Shown: piece by piece, positions 37,903 through 50,500 of the stretch
Layout: each line of letters begins with the position of its first letter
Numbering within the stretch: the first letter of the stretch is position 1
Position numbers and translations under genes: made by a program
NCBI RefSeq assembly: GCF_024868665.1
Contig: NC_079900.1
Coordinates: forward strand, 6,056,237 to 6,120,236
Origin: Triplophysa rosa
Lineage: Eukaryota > Chordata > Actinopteri > Cypriniformes > Nemacheilidae
Length of the DNA: 64,000 bases
Reading direction: 5' to 3'
Notes under the pieces: generated by a model
The model's database searches: none
What the model saw: only the letters and a program-made list of their open reading frames with translations
What the model was told of the DNA's origin: nothing

Positions 37903-40900
37903 TTATTTCAGAATTGACCATTTGATCTGCTCCTTCGCTGACTGCAACACCTAAAAAATAAAAAATAAGATTAAAAATGGATAATGTGACAGACCATGAT
38001 TCTACATATATGAAATTTAAGGTGTCCTGCAGAGTGAAATTAGATGTGTTTTTAATAATTTTATAAAATATGATTTTCAGGTTTATTGTGTATTTTTGTG
38101 TAAAATAACGAATTAAGGCACCATTTAATTGATTTATTTTCTCAAGTTTTACATTATTTGCATAATGAACAGCGTAATTAAATAAAATGTCATTTTAATT
38201 CCTTCAAATTTCTCGAGGTGTTTTTTCTCAAGGACAACCCTTCTCAAAACACTCGGATAAGTTTCTCATTACGGCCACAGGGTGGCGCATGAAGACCGCA
38301 ATATGACTCCTACCCCTCATCAGCGCTTCAATTCAAGTTCAGTTTTTGTATCCCGGATTGTCTTAGGAAAGACGTATTTCTAATTAGAACAATTTACAAT
38401 CATTGTAACCATTTCTACTTATTTGCAAAACTGAATACAGCATCTTTCTCATGCACATGCACAGCTCAGCACAGTTAACTTATGCATTCATGCACTTACA
38501 TTCGAAGTGATAGCCAGTTTGCCAGTGATGTGCTGTAAGGGTTAAAGGTTAGTGACAAGGTTACGAATGAGCGTGCAATTAGCACAGATGTTAATGAAGG
38601 TTAGATTTAGATATTTCAAAAGTTATGTAAGACAGTCTGACTACCACAGAACATTTACAGAATTAATGTGTTTGGATGCTTTTGTGTCTTCTGTGTGTAA
38701 AGGTGTATTTGTGTGTTCTGTACCTGTGCCACACTCTGTTCTGATAATGGGCTGTCATCTGCCTGTAAAACAATCAAGAGTGCAGAAAAAGAAAATGACA
38801 AACTAAACCAACATACAGCACACGGCAACCAACTAAAACAGACATCGTGCAAGACGCTTCTAACTGTTATTGTGTAGTCATGTGGGGGTGAAACACAAAG
38901 CCAATTTTGACCAATTATTATCATCAGCAATAGTTACAAATGCATCAATTATCTAAAATAAGTGTCGTACACATACACACGTGTATACTATAGCGTCAGA
39001 TTTTATGACCCATCAGTCAGCAGTCTGAGGTCTGTTAAACTGCGATCATGCTGTTGAGTGTCTGTGAGCATAACTCATGTGAATCACGGTTCCCCACTCC
39101 ACAGCAAAAGGTTTACGGTCGGCCGTCAGGGAGCGCAACGAGACGTTTGCTTAATATTTATTGGCTGCTTCAGTTACAGCTGTTCCTCTTTTGAGCCTCG
39201 AATACACCCGCGCACGCCATGCAGTTACCTGCCCGCTCTCTCACCCGCTTCTTCTTCTCAATAAATGGGTGGGGGAGGGGCTACAAGAGCTGGCGTTTCT
39301 CTCCTTGGCCCTCCACGTTCCCAATGATGTAATCAAAAAGGACAAAGCCAAACGCTTGCTCTGACACACACTGACAGGGCGAGAGAGGGGATGTTTAGTG
39401 AAATAGTGTCTATATACGTCACTAATACGTTTCGGAAACAACTGACTATGTGAATGCAAAACTCTAATTAAATAAAAATAATAATAATTGCATTTAATTT
39501 CATCGAATGGTACGGATTACACTAGTCCTGCTAGTTATTCACATTTAATCCATAATAAAGGAATCAAAAACTACACTTTTGGGATAAAAAGGGCAACTTC
39601 CTGTCACAATACAATGATGTGCTGAGGAAATCATTCAAACAGGAAACAGAAGATCTGGCTATAAAAGACTTTGCTGACTTGCTGTTGTGTCTGTGACCCG
39701 TCTCTTGTGTATCATAAGGCTCAAAAACATGCAATCAGCAAAACTTTTAAAAGCAAAGAAAGTATACAATGCGAGAACTGTCAGCATATTATTTAATGAA
39801 ACATATTGTTCCTCTAGTCTCTTACCCTGTAGTTGACCTTCTCAATGACCTGTTGGGGGTCACTCTCCAAAATCACTCTGCGAACAAATTGAAGAGCATC
39901 ATACATCCACATTATCATAAATGTTGAATACGTATGATATGGTTTTGTTTTTAATGCTATGAATACGTCGATTTTTTTAAGTGTCCACATGTATGCAACC
40001 CAAATAAATGAACATTACTCAAGAATGGGTATTTACCCTCCATCAATGATTTCATCCACTACCAGGAACACCCCGTCCATATTATCCAGCAGAGTCCTTT
40101 TCTCCACACTCTTTCTGTTAGAGGAGAACCACAAATCTCACATTTAAATGGTGTTTTAACATATGGGTGAAGATTGCCCTTGCTTGCACTGCTAGGGTTC
40201 TTATAAACACCATCAAACATACACAAGGTGGTGTTTAGCAAACCGGATGGCAAGAATGTGTCATTTCTGCTGTGCCTCCACCAGTTTCTATGGTTACCAG
40301 CAAACCTTGCATGATAAGAATTCAGGGAATTCTGACCATAGACACAGCATACGTCAGTATATTGAATGGTCCCATACTGTCCTATGAACATATATAAGTA
40401 AACAAAAGCACAATCACTTTTATAATAGTTTCTGTGGAGTACCAAAACTTATGCCAAGACTAACTATCGGAATACAAAGTACTTGAGATGCTTTTGTACT
40501 CCATCAAAATCAGTTAAACGTTATTGTGCTTGTTATAGAAATACCCTGTTTATTCAGCTCCCACGTTCATTCGTATGTTTTTATAGTCAATGTGGTATCT
40601 ATGTTTGTCTATTATTAAGACATCAAACTACATGAACTGCCAATAAGCAGCCAGAATAATGTCATTAAACTGCTCTTAAAATGATAGTTCACCCAAAAAA
40701 TGAAAATCCAGTCATCATTTACTCACCCTAATTTGAAGACTGTTGGTAACCGAACAAGGGCGCTACATTGACTTGCATTGATTCTGTGTCTACACAATAG
40801 AAGTGAATGGGTACCGCCATTATTTGGTTACCAATATTCTTCAAAATATCTCCTTTTGTGTTCTGCAGAAGAAAGAAAGTCATAAATGTTTGAAATGACA

Positions 40901-43900
40901 TGAGGGTGAGCAAATTATGATAGAATTGTCATTCCCGTTAAGGTAATAGTTTGCAAAAAAAATACAATTCTCTCATTATTTATTTATGTTCTTCCAAACA
41001 AAAAGGAAAGATTGTGGAAGAAATGGAGACACTGACAGCCTTATTCCTTATTTTACTTAAAGTGCATGTTTATGTTTTTCACAACCTCTTTTAGACACTA
41101 TTGCGGTACAGTAGGGGCCGTTTGCATAAACTGCTTAGACTAGTCTTAGAAGTTAGTCATCTAATTTTTTTCTTCAAGACTGGTTATACCTTTTTTAAAT
41201 CAGTTACATAAAAAGGTAGATTGGGCTAACTGAAATATGAAAAGTAAGACTGATTAGCCCTAACTAATTGCTAGTCAGTGAGAATAGTTGTTAAGACGCT
41301 GTCTTAAATTAGCGGCTAAGTTTAAGCAACTGGGCATTGTCAATCCTACAGTTTTGGAATGTCATTAAGATCATCGCAGTAAAAGATTTAAATTGATTTC
41401 TTGTTAAACCAACCTTTGAAATATATTTCTGTGAATATAGTAGTATACACTCACCGTAACATCTGACTGAGAGAGTCAAACAAGCAATTTAACACAGCCA
41501 TCAGCATGAGCTGAAATCAAAACATAAGAGAAAAGAGAGAAACCAAAAATGATTTTAATCTGCATCACTGTATACAAACTAAAAGTATCAAATATCTAAT
41601 GGCTGATCAGTATCACAACTCTCCATAATAAACTATATGAGTCTCCATAATAAACTAGTATGAGTTTGCACATGAAAATTAAATAACACAACCTATGGCT
41701 GCATTAAGGAGAACACATCAACCAATCACAGGCCAGCTCATCTGTACAGAGGACTTACCTCATTCTCCTGGGGGCTGCCAACCACATAGAAGAACAAGTC
41801 TACACTGCTCTTGTAGACTATTGTCATTCCCTCTAGGAAGGCAATCTCATCTGTATACAGAAAAAGGAATTCAAAAACATTAATTTGTGAATAAATTATT
41901 AAAATTTGCATTTAATTGTATCTATAATAGCAATACATGCTTAAAGGTGCTGTGTAATTTTTTGGAGGATCTATTGACAGAAATGCAATATAATCTACAT
42001 AACATAAACATGTCTTCAGAGGTGAATAAAGATCTTACATAATGAAGCGTTATGTTTTTAATACCTTAGAATGAGCTATTTCTATCTACATACACCCCTT
42101 ACATGGAATTCGCCATTTTGTTTCTACAGTAGCCCTAAACGGACAAACTGCTCAACAGAGCGCGTTTCGTAAATACGTTTTCTCCTTCGGCAAAAAAGCG
42201 AAAACGTGACAACATCTCAGTTCTGTGAGAGCCATCATAGTGCTTCGAAAGCGAGGGAAGGAGAGAGCCGTTGGTTGCAATTCGCAACCTCACCACTAGA
42301 TGCCACTAAATGACATACACTGGACCTTTAAAAGCCCCCAAACGAAGATAATTTAAAGACATTGTATTATTGTGCCAGATGAGAGCATTGATTAAATGAT
42401 GTGCATACTGAGTTCTTCTCACAGTCAAGATAATTTGTTATAAGAAAAAAAAGAGTGTGGCTGCTATTTATTTAAAGTCCCCGTGAACCAGAAGTTGCGG
42501 TCGTTTTTACTTCCGTATTCTGACACATTTACGAGTGAAAAGGAATTTCAAAAGGGAAAATTAGAGGGTGTGGCTTGATTGATTGGATGTGTACAAACAG
42601 CAGTTGCATTGAATTTGAAATGAAATTGGCAGCAGACTAACAGTTGAAGGGGAGGAGTTAACGGATGCTCCGGCCAAGCCGTCTAATTTACGTCATTTGA
42701 GATAGATAGGCATTTCAGGGCGGAAGTGCATTTTCAGATTTTAACTGAAGATTATGAAGGTACATGAATTTTAAAAAGAAAATGACCCACATTGATAAGC
42801 TATTTACTATAAACGCTGCAATATTTCATGAAAAAATAAGAATTGTCATTTTTTATTTCACTGGGACTTTAATATATACTGCACTATATGACAGTCAGTA
42901 CAATACAATGGGCCAATGAGTACAGCCCATATAGGATCCGTTGCAGGTTTTGTAAAAATTCTCTTTTATATGTTGGAAAAGCTGATTACAGGTCAGACAT
43001 TTTTTTTGTCGATTACTGAACTTTACATATTAAGCATGTCTCTACATCAGGCCGGACGCTATCTTTAACTCTATTTAACTCAAACAAACAGCAATACATT
43101 CATTCTTAACAGAGAAATGAAAACTATGGTCAAAAACAGAAGAAATCTGACCAGGCCAGACAGTTTCACCTTTCACCGGTTTCAACTTTTAGTGACAGAT
43201 AGAGGTGTGTATTATGACCATATTAACATAGCAAACACTTAAACAGGTAAACTGATCAGGGTGGCTTTATCGCCCTGGTGTCATACACCTTCACCCCACA
43301 GGGCAAGTGACATAAACATTTGTTAATTCTGTACAGCTTCCCCACCCTGTTTCTCGGTAATCTGACCTATAGGACCCGGAGGAACCTTGCAAATGTAACC
43401 AAGACCCACTGTAACGTAGATATGAAGTCTGTTTTATTTTAGGATGCTGCATGAGATATTTAGAACCTGACCCGAATCAGCACAATTCAATCTTTGTATG
43501 CTCGGCTCAATGAAAAAGAGAAAGTATGAGTATTGGTTAATAAAGTGGGTTCATCTTAATAATGTAAAACTTACTGTCAGCCTTATGGGTTTTGTTGAAG
43601 ACGTTCTTTTCAAAATTCTTCTGCTCTTTCACGGAGGGGTAGAGTTCAAGATCATAGTACTGAAATTGCAAAGGCATCACATTTTATAGCATATTCGTGG
43701 TGATTTAAAATGCATTACCCATTTTCCATATTTTCGTGCCTATTTTCTTGTTTTAGAATGACTTAGTGGCACAGATCCTCATTCTTGCATAGTTTTATTT
43801 TAACCTGTTTTTTTTTCCAGACTCAGAATGAGCTTTATTACAAACAATTGTTGTGGTTTCAAGAACTCAGAGTACTCACATACAGTTCTAACACACCTTC

Positions 43901-45716
43901 CTGAAATTGTCAAATGAACATAAAGACCTGGATTATCTGGCTAAAGTGTGTTAAATTATATCTCAAATTAAACTCTGCAGGAATGTGGATTTACAGTGGA
44001 ATGTCTAAAGAATGAAGTATTATGGTTTCTTTAGATAATTTACTGATCGTTGCTGCCATCAGTTTTAATAAATGATTTAACCTTTATTAACAAATAGAAA
44101 ATATGTTGCATGCAATACTTCATCAATTGTACACGGCTGTGCAACCCAAATGTCTAGAGGAATTTTCTCTGTTTCACCAAAGAAAAGAAATAATAAAGGA
44201 GGATACACTTCTCGCTTTATGCACCTTTGAAAGTAGTTTGTTTCCATCGTTGTCTAAGATGAAGATGGCCTTTACTGTGTATAGTGATGGTTCCTGATTA
44301 AAAACACATTCGTGAGCATTCAGCATTAGTAAGGTTTTTGTTTGCATATTTGACAAAAATACAGTACAATCTCTACAATGGATCTGTTGTGAGCATACAG
44401 AGGCCATTAAACTAACATCACGATGTAGACAATGTAGACAAAGGCAATGAAAAGAGAAGATCCAGACAGACAGTGCTGCTTGTTGGCTTTCTGGCTCCAC
44501 TCCAACGTCTGGGTCCGTCCGGGCCAAAGTTCTGTCATGCACTGACTACCACTGATCCAGAGCCTGAGTGTATCACAGAACTTGGGCCAGGTGAACGGGG
44601 TGGCTCTTTAGATCATCCGGTTAAAAATTATGGAAAAGGATCCTGTCTGTCATTGTATGTTTTGTAAAATGGTTTGTCTGTCTCGATACACACCTTCGGG
44701 ATAAGGTAACTCCACCCTAGATAAACGGTGATACCTGTGTTAACTTCTGTTTACTGGACATACATAATGCACTAAAAATCCACGCTGTAAAAGTTTATAA
44801 AAAGTTGTCTTTCAACCAGTTAACTAGTGTAATGTGTAAAATAGTGTAATTAACTCATCCTTCTTTTAAGACAATTAAGCATGATGGCTGTAATATAGTA
44901 ACCATATTTTACCAACATGGTTTAGGTATAGTTACTAGACTTTAACTGCAGTAAAATTCGTGTTAATTTTATGCATAAAAAGCAGTGCTACAATACCTTT
45001 GCAACTGCTACCGAATTAACCATTTGTAGTTGGAGTAGATTTTGTTTATATAGGTCAAGGCATAAAACAATTAAAACGGTCTGATCTAGCCCAAGTGTCC
45101 ACCTGTGGAATCAATCACGCGCACCATCCAGACGGCGCGCGCTCCACTCGAGACGCGCACCGCGGACGTGGCATCCACGTCCCACTCTGAAAAGCCACAT
45201 CTTCCACTAGTAGACGGAAAAAACTTTCAGAGCAAACTGCGAGTGGAGAATAGATATGAGCCATTCAGAGCAAGTGAAATTGGCCAAATTCCCATCCGTA
45301 CGCTTCAACGAATCATGCGTTTATAATCCGCGTGGCATATTCATAAATGTTAGTTTTGGTTTACATAAATTTGCGTTTGTTTAGCGAAGAAATCCGATCG
45401 AGTTCTGGCAACAACGACTTAGCTTTCGCGAGACCAAATGCATGCATGAGCTATGCATGATACCAGATAATTCAGCACATTTACCGTAGTTTAGAATTGC
45501 AGTATGTCTTATAATATTGTTCCAAGTTAGCACGCTAAGCCGTACATTATAATAAAGCGCATATATTTGCTGTTGAAAACGCATTTTACCGGAAATTCAA
45601 AGACGTAAACTGCTAGCAAAGCGACACGATCTAGTCTTTCAAAGTGACAGTGAGTAAAACACATTAAAAATAGAGACTGAATAATACATATATCCTACCA
45701 GTGCCGCGCAGTCCAT
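37903..45716 (-). CDS. copz2: Coatomer subunit zeta-2 (COPI coat)
   Basis: Nine coding exons: 45699-45716, 44225-44293, 43575-43659, 41759-41850, 41455-41510, 40037-40114, 39826-39877, 38724-38762 and 37903-37950, all with GT/AG borders and matching phases. The 178-residue product has the full longin-like zeta fold: [20 protein letters not shown], then [40 protein letters not shown] and [14 protein letters not shown], ending [11 protein letters not shown]. Zeta pairs with gamma-COP in the coatomer that drives Golgi-to-ER vesicle transport. QSVAQVLQ and NYRADD favour zeta-2 over zeta-1, as does mir-152 in intron 1, the human arrangement. Exon 1 encodes only MDCAAL before the conserved core. 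Introns carry several MITEs. Confidence 0.95.
40676..40941. mobile_element. Palindromic TTAA-flanked MITE, copy 5
   Basis: Starts TTAAAATGATAGTTCACCC and ends TCCCGTTAA. The interior holds GTTGGTAACC and its inverse GGTTACCAATATTCTTC. It lies in copz2 intron 5-6. Confidence 0.82.
41117..41340. repeat. Dispersed inverted repeat in copz2 intron
   Basis: TTTGCATAAACTGCTTAGAC near the left is partly inverse to GGCTAAGTTTAAGCAACTGG near the right, with GACTAGTCTTA and AAGACGCTGTCTTA between them. It resembles a common cyprinid short transposon. Bounds are approximate. Confidence 0.5.
41941..42331. mobile_element. TTAA-flanked MITE, second family
   Basis: Starts TTAAAGGTGCTGTGTAATTT and ends ATACACTGGACCTTTAA, an imperfect inverse. 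The interior 'ggatctattgacagaaatgc' and 'cgccattttgtttctacag' is a well-known cyprinid repeat. It lies in copz2 intron 3-4 and encodes nothing. Confidence 0.8.
42472..42872. mobile_element. TTAA-flanked MITE, third family
   Basis: Starts TTAAAGTCCCCGTGAA and ends TTTCACTGGGACTTTAA, inverse with one mismatch. The AGTCCC...GGGACT termini within TTAA again suggest a TTAA target. It sits 140 bases from the previous element in the same copz2 intron. Confidence 0.82.
44511..44600 (-). ncRNA. mir152: microRNA mir-152 precursor
   Basis: On the minus strand the mature strand reads UCAGUGCAUGACAGAACUUU (from 44545 down to 44524), with the miR-148/152 seed CAGUGCA and the GAUGA/UGACA centre that marks miR-152. 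The 5' arm, AAGUUCUGUGAUACACUCAG (about 44584-44565), pairs with it across a loop of about 20 bases, and the basal stem GGCCC/GGGCC extends it. It lies in copz2 intron 1 on the host strand, so it can be processed from the copz2 pre-mRNA. miR-148/152 members target, among others, DNA methyltransferase transcripts in mammals. The position is the same in human COPZ2. Confidence 0.95.
45110..45190. promoter_or_regulatory. CpG-dense patch in copz2 intron 1
   Basis: About a dozen CpGs occur within 80 bases (CACGCGCACC, GACGGCGCGCGCTCC, GACGCGCACCGCGGACG). It lies between exon 1 and mir-152, about 0.6 kb upstream of the hairpin. It could be an internal promoter for the microRNA or a shorter copz2 transcript. 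This is inferred from composition. Confidence 0.35.
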
Positions 45717-46629
45717 GGTGGTAGCTCAGTGTTGACGTGGACAGCTTTGAGCTGTCATTACAGTAGCGCTCCAGAAATCCTCTGACTCACAGGGGGCGGA
45801 TCTGCAACTGCAGCCACACAGCCGCCATGATGGCTCAATGGCAGGAGCCACAATGGCGGCTATGCCAGCGTACCGGTTGGGAAAATCTTTTTAATGAAGA
45901 TAAACACAGAGATATAATATAAAAGTGTAATAAATTTAGATGTACGAAATTATAAATAGCATAGTGTTAAATATAAATCTTTTGTTTGAAAAATCTTGGA
46001 TGTTTTGGGTGTTCACTTTCTGGTGTATTTTGTTGTAATCCGTTTTAGAGAGAAACATTCGTTACTGCCATGTATGTAATGTACCAACAGGAAATGTAAT
46101 AATAGAGTAATTTAGATAAGGCTGCTGTATGCAAATAAATTTCATAAATTTGCCTGCCCGCATGAGGTAAATCCGAATAGTTACAGAGTGGAGGAGTGAC
46201 CCGTAAGAATCGTCACTTGCAATAGGCTGGCCACTGCGGCAACTTATTTGATTGACAGGATGCAACCACTTCCCTGCGCGAGGGAGGGGGGACGTTGGAA
46301 AGATCAAGGCTTACGTCCTAAACTCACAACCTACCGTAAATACACTTTTAGTACAGTTTAACAGTACAGTAAAAAATACATCATAAACAGAATAGTATAC
46401 ACTCTGTTGAAGAACAAAACAGCTAGGGCTCCCCCCCACAAAAAAACAACAACATAACTACCATAAATATTTGAAGTGTTGGAAAAATGGACAGTGCCTT
46501 TTCCCAAACAATGACACATGGGGCGAGCATGAGCTGTCTTGTCGAAAGAAAACCGAAAGTCAAAACACGTCATTTAGGGCGGACCACTCACTTGTGCCCT
46601 ATAAATACACACGCACTCTATTACAGTGC
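45717..46629. promoter_or_regulatory. Divergent promoter region of copz2 and nfe2l1
   Basis: The interval separates the copz2 start codon (minus) from the likely first nfe2l1 exon (plus). About 105 bases upstream of copz2 lie two YY1-like sites, GCCGCCAT (45821-45828) and its inverse ATGGCGGC (45853-45860), a common feature of TATA-less housekeeping promoters. Toward nfe2l1, CACGTCATTTAGGGCGG precedes CTATAAATA (46599-46607), a good TATA box. Confidence 0.6.
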
Positions 46630-46716
46630 ATGCATTAGTGTGATTCATATCATCCACAAGATAAACCTGCTCTCGCCAGTTTCTAGTGACTACTAGAACT
46701 TTCTCTCCTAGATAAG
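46630..46716 (+). other. nfe2l1: Probable non-coding first exon of nfe2l1
   Basis: The sequence begins about 30 bases after the TATA box at 46599-46607 and ends GATAAG before a GTAAAC donor at 46717. The next acceptor, CTGTTTCAG at 47381-47389, opens the exon holding the start codon (5' UTR 47390-47523). The transcription start itself is inferred. Confidence 0.5.
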
Positions 46717-47523
46717 GTAAACAAAACGTTTATTACCACATTTATTATTAAAAATAATAATAAGATAATTTGAATTCTTATATTATGCGAACTGTTTTCT
46801 ATTCTGTTGAGTCTATTATACAATATTTATACGCCGTTTCTATGGAAGCAGCAATCACGTATGTTTAAATAATTTATATTTTACCACCTTAAAGATACTA
46901 ATACCCTAAGGTAGGCTAATGAAGGTATTAATTTAGTTTCTCGTGGTGACAAAAAATAGTGCTGCTGACTGTGATGTGCAAGTTTGTTTCACTCATCCTT
47001 GTGATCTTGATCTTAATGTAACGTACAGCTTCACTGTACGTCTTTGTCTGTTTGTGGCCGAAATGCCTGACCCTAGCAAGACATGGAACCCTGTTTATTT
47101 CATAGAAAATGTTTTGATTGCGTCATGAAGTGACTCAGTGTCCCAGTGTCCATTGCCCTGTTTTTAAGAAATACATAAGTTGGTCAGCTGTAAAGATCGG
47201 TGTTTATGATCATTGTGCGTTTGCAAACCAAGATAACGTTCTCATTTTCAGTGTTTCCCTGCACATTTTGACTTACCTACCCACACCTTAATGAACTAAA
47301 GTTTGTTCAGACATGTTTGGCGTTTCGTGTTGTGGTCTTGTAAATGTGGCATCCTTAATTCAAAGCTGTATCTTTTTTGTCTGTTTCAGGATTTTCACAC
47401 AGAATTGTCCAAGACAGATTTCTTAACAAAAAAAGACGTTTAAAGAAAGAACAACTTAGTCATTATAAAAAAACTTGCATATTCCATTTAAATTAGACTT
47501 TACACCTTTCACTGGTTTGGGCC

Positions 47524-50500
47524 ATGCTGGACCTGAAGAAGTACTTCACAGATGGCCTGATCCAGGTGGCTATTCTTCTCAGTCTGGCCGGGATGCGTGT
47601 GGACGTGGATCCTTACCTGCCTCCTCTTGGCAGAATCCTAGTGGGCCCTAGTTCAGCCGTAACACAGACTCAATTCCATAACCTTCGGAACATGGTGGAT
47701 GAATATCATCTACACCCAAAGAGCGTGGATCTAGATGGGTTCTTCACAGCCCGCAGGCTATTGAGTTGGGTACGCTCCTTGGATCATCTGCAGGTGCCAG
47801 TAGCGGAGTTGGAAGCCTGGTTGGTCTACACAGAGCCTGATAATGGAGTGTCCATTCCATCTCAGATGGGTTTCCTTGAGGATGGTGGTCTAGAAGATGT
47901 GGAGGACCCCTCAGAGCTAAGCATGAGGTTGGGCGGAGGAGAATTGGGATATGATGTAGGAGAGGATGACACCTTTGGAGCTGTGGGACATATGTCAAGA
48001 AGTCTTACTCATCCAGACCAAGATGAAGTCATTAAAGAGGTAAGCTGTAGTTTTACAAGATTTAACAAACAGCTGGAAAAGATTTTCTCTTGCCTGTTAA
48101 TGTCAAACCTGTATTGCGGTTTCTTACATAATAGTTCAGATATTTGGGGATGGGAAGTTGTTGCTACCAACAGCAAGTGTGTTTCTGTGTCATGTACAGT
48201 ATTTATTTTACAGCCTTTAAAAGATGTTTAATGTCTCCGTTACTGTTAACACGTGCAACACACCTATTTCACATTTGTTTAACTTATATAAGCTTGAATA
48301 AGTTCCCATTTTTATCTTTAATTCAAGCACATTTCTCAAGAAAAATGACTTTATTGACAACGGTCGTTACGTGGTTTATGATTTCCTCCTAAGTTGAACT
48401 CCTAGAAATGTAGGAAGTGTTTTACCTTTGGATCTTCAGATTAGGAGTTGAGTTCATAAAACTAAAATTACAGTAAGGTTCCTAGATGTAAGTAAACACA
48501 AAAGGGAAGAAATTACACCTTGAATGACAACATGCATATGATAGTTTACGCAGTAAACGAACATAAGTATCCAAAATGAAATGGATACTTAATGAGATCT
48601 TTTTAGCTCAAGGTCGAATTGAACATTTCATTAAGTCTCCTGCGTCCCCTGAGAAAAAGACCCAGAAATCTCACCAATGTCTTCATTACAGTTTCAGAAA
48701 AGATGCCAACAATGTCTCAGCTTCAGCTCAGATTTGCCAGGTCTGTAATTAAAAGTCAATAGTATTAAACATTTTTCATCACATGCAAGATTTGAATCCA
48801 GATTTTTTCAACTAGATTTTGTACATTAATGTAATGTAATCTATTTTAAAAACTCCTAATGCTATTTCAAAATGGTCTAATTTGTTTCTATTTTTGTTTC
48901 TACATTATTTCGCAATTTTAGGAGAAACATCTGAGTTGATATAACTGAGAGCTCAATCAAATCTCCTGAGCTATGAAAAAGCAAACTCAGAGCAATACAA
49001 ATTTCCTTTGGGTAGCTAAACCATAAACAAATTGTTCATGCTAATTCCAGTTCTAAAAACACACACCCAAACAACACTGGCATGTAACCAGTCATAATCT
49101 TGTCCGGATATGCTGGGCGGTTTGTTATTGAGCCAGACAGATGTCTGTGTCCCTGTTTTTGCCCAGAGGAACTGTACAGCTGAGTGTTAAGCAACCTCAA
49201 ACATTTGATATGACTCTAGGACGGAAAGCTTGACTGGGTTTCCCCTTCGTTTGTTATTTAACATTAACATGTTGCATAGTGGTTGTTGTATAGTACACCG
49301 TCCATAAGAGGCTACTGAGACACAGAAAATTCTGGGCAATATGTGATCTGTGTGTGCTAGCATGGTAGATAAGTTTTTACATTGTATATACTGTAATGAA
49401 CGATTATGAGCTCCTGAAATGAGCATGGACATAACAGCAAATATATTGAATTTATATATTAAACTGATTTTTATAAAACATACATATTTTCGCCTTCTGT
49501 GTTCATGCATGAATGATATAGCTAGGGGAATTTTAAAAGGATACAGTATGTAATACTTTGGGTTTCTGAAGTGGTGCTGTTAATGTTCAAACAAGTCACG
49601 CACGCACACACACATGTATGTTTTATTATCTCCGTGGGGTCAGTCCATAGGCGTAATGAGTTGTATACTGTATATTTTATCCCCTACCCCTAACCAACCC
49701 CTAAACCTAAAGATCGTAGAAAACCTTTTGCATTTCTAGATTTTCAAAAATTATCATTCTGTACAATTTATAAGCTTTTGTGCCCGTGGGGACCTCAATT
49801 TGGTCCCCACAGTGACACGAGTCCCCATGAGTTGGTGTGCATCCAGGTTTAGGTCCCCACTAACATATAAAAACCAAGTCCACACACACACTTATAGATC
49901 GTCTGGAACCTACTGACCGAATTTCCCTTTTGAGTTAGGAGCCTGTACTTAGAAACAGTTGCCATGTGTTGTCAAGTTCCCGCACGTCCAGATCAGATTT
50001 GACAGCTTTCCATGCACATGATCCACATGGCTATTTCTGAACCAAGGGCCGACTTGTTTCTTAATGTAGTATGTACATAATGCTGCATTTTTGGCCCTAT
50101 GGCACATTTGACCTCTGGGTGACCTCAGACAATCCATGGTGTTATTGGATCTGACTGTTTACATTTTTCAATGTAAACATATGAATACATATTGTGACAT
50201 ATGAAGACACTGATGGTTGAATTCTATTTCCATGATTATGAGACAATTAGTTTATATTTGGTGTACGATTTTACCTCAGCATGTGACTAAGAAAAGTTGT
50301 GAACCACAGATATCAAAAACCCCCTCCTCATATTACTGTAATTCTACCAAGGTCACCTGTACCTGACCGTGCAGGCCAGAGGTTTGACGCAGATATGCCC
50401 AAGCATGTGCTCGCTTGGCGTCCACATCACCGGCTTGTTTTGTAATAGGAGAAGTCAAGCACATTTGCTTTCGCAATGCTGTTTACCGGCTTACTGGGCA

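Noticed and set aside
48040..48231. Extension of the first nfe2l1 coding frame past 48039
   Set aside because: It reads into intron after a good GTAAGC donor; the next exon at 50776 continues the family sequence in phase.
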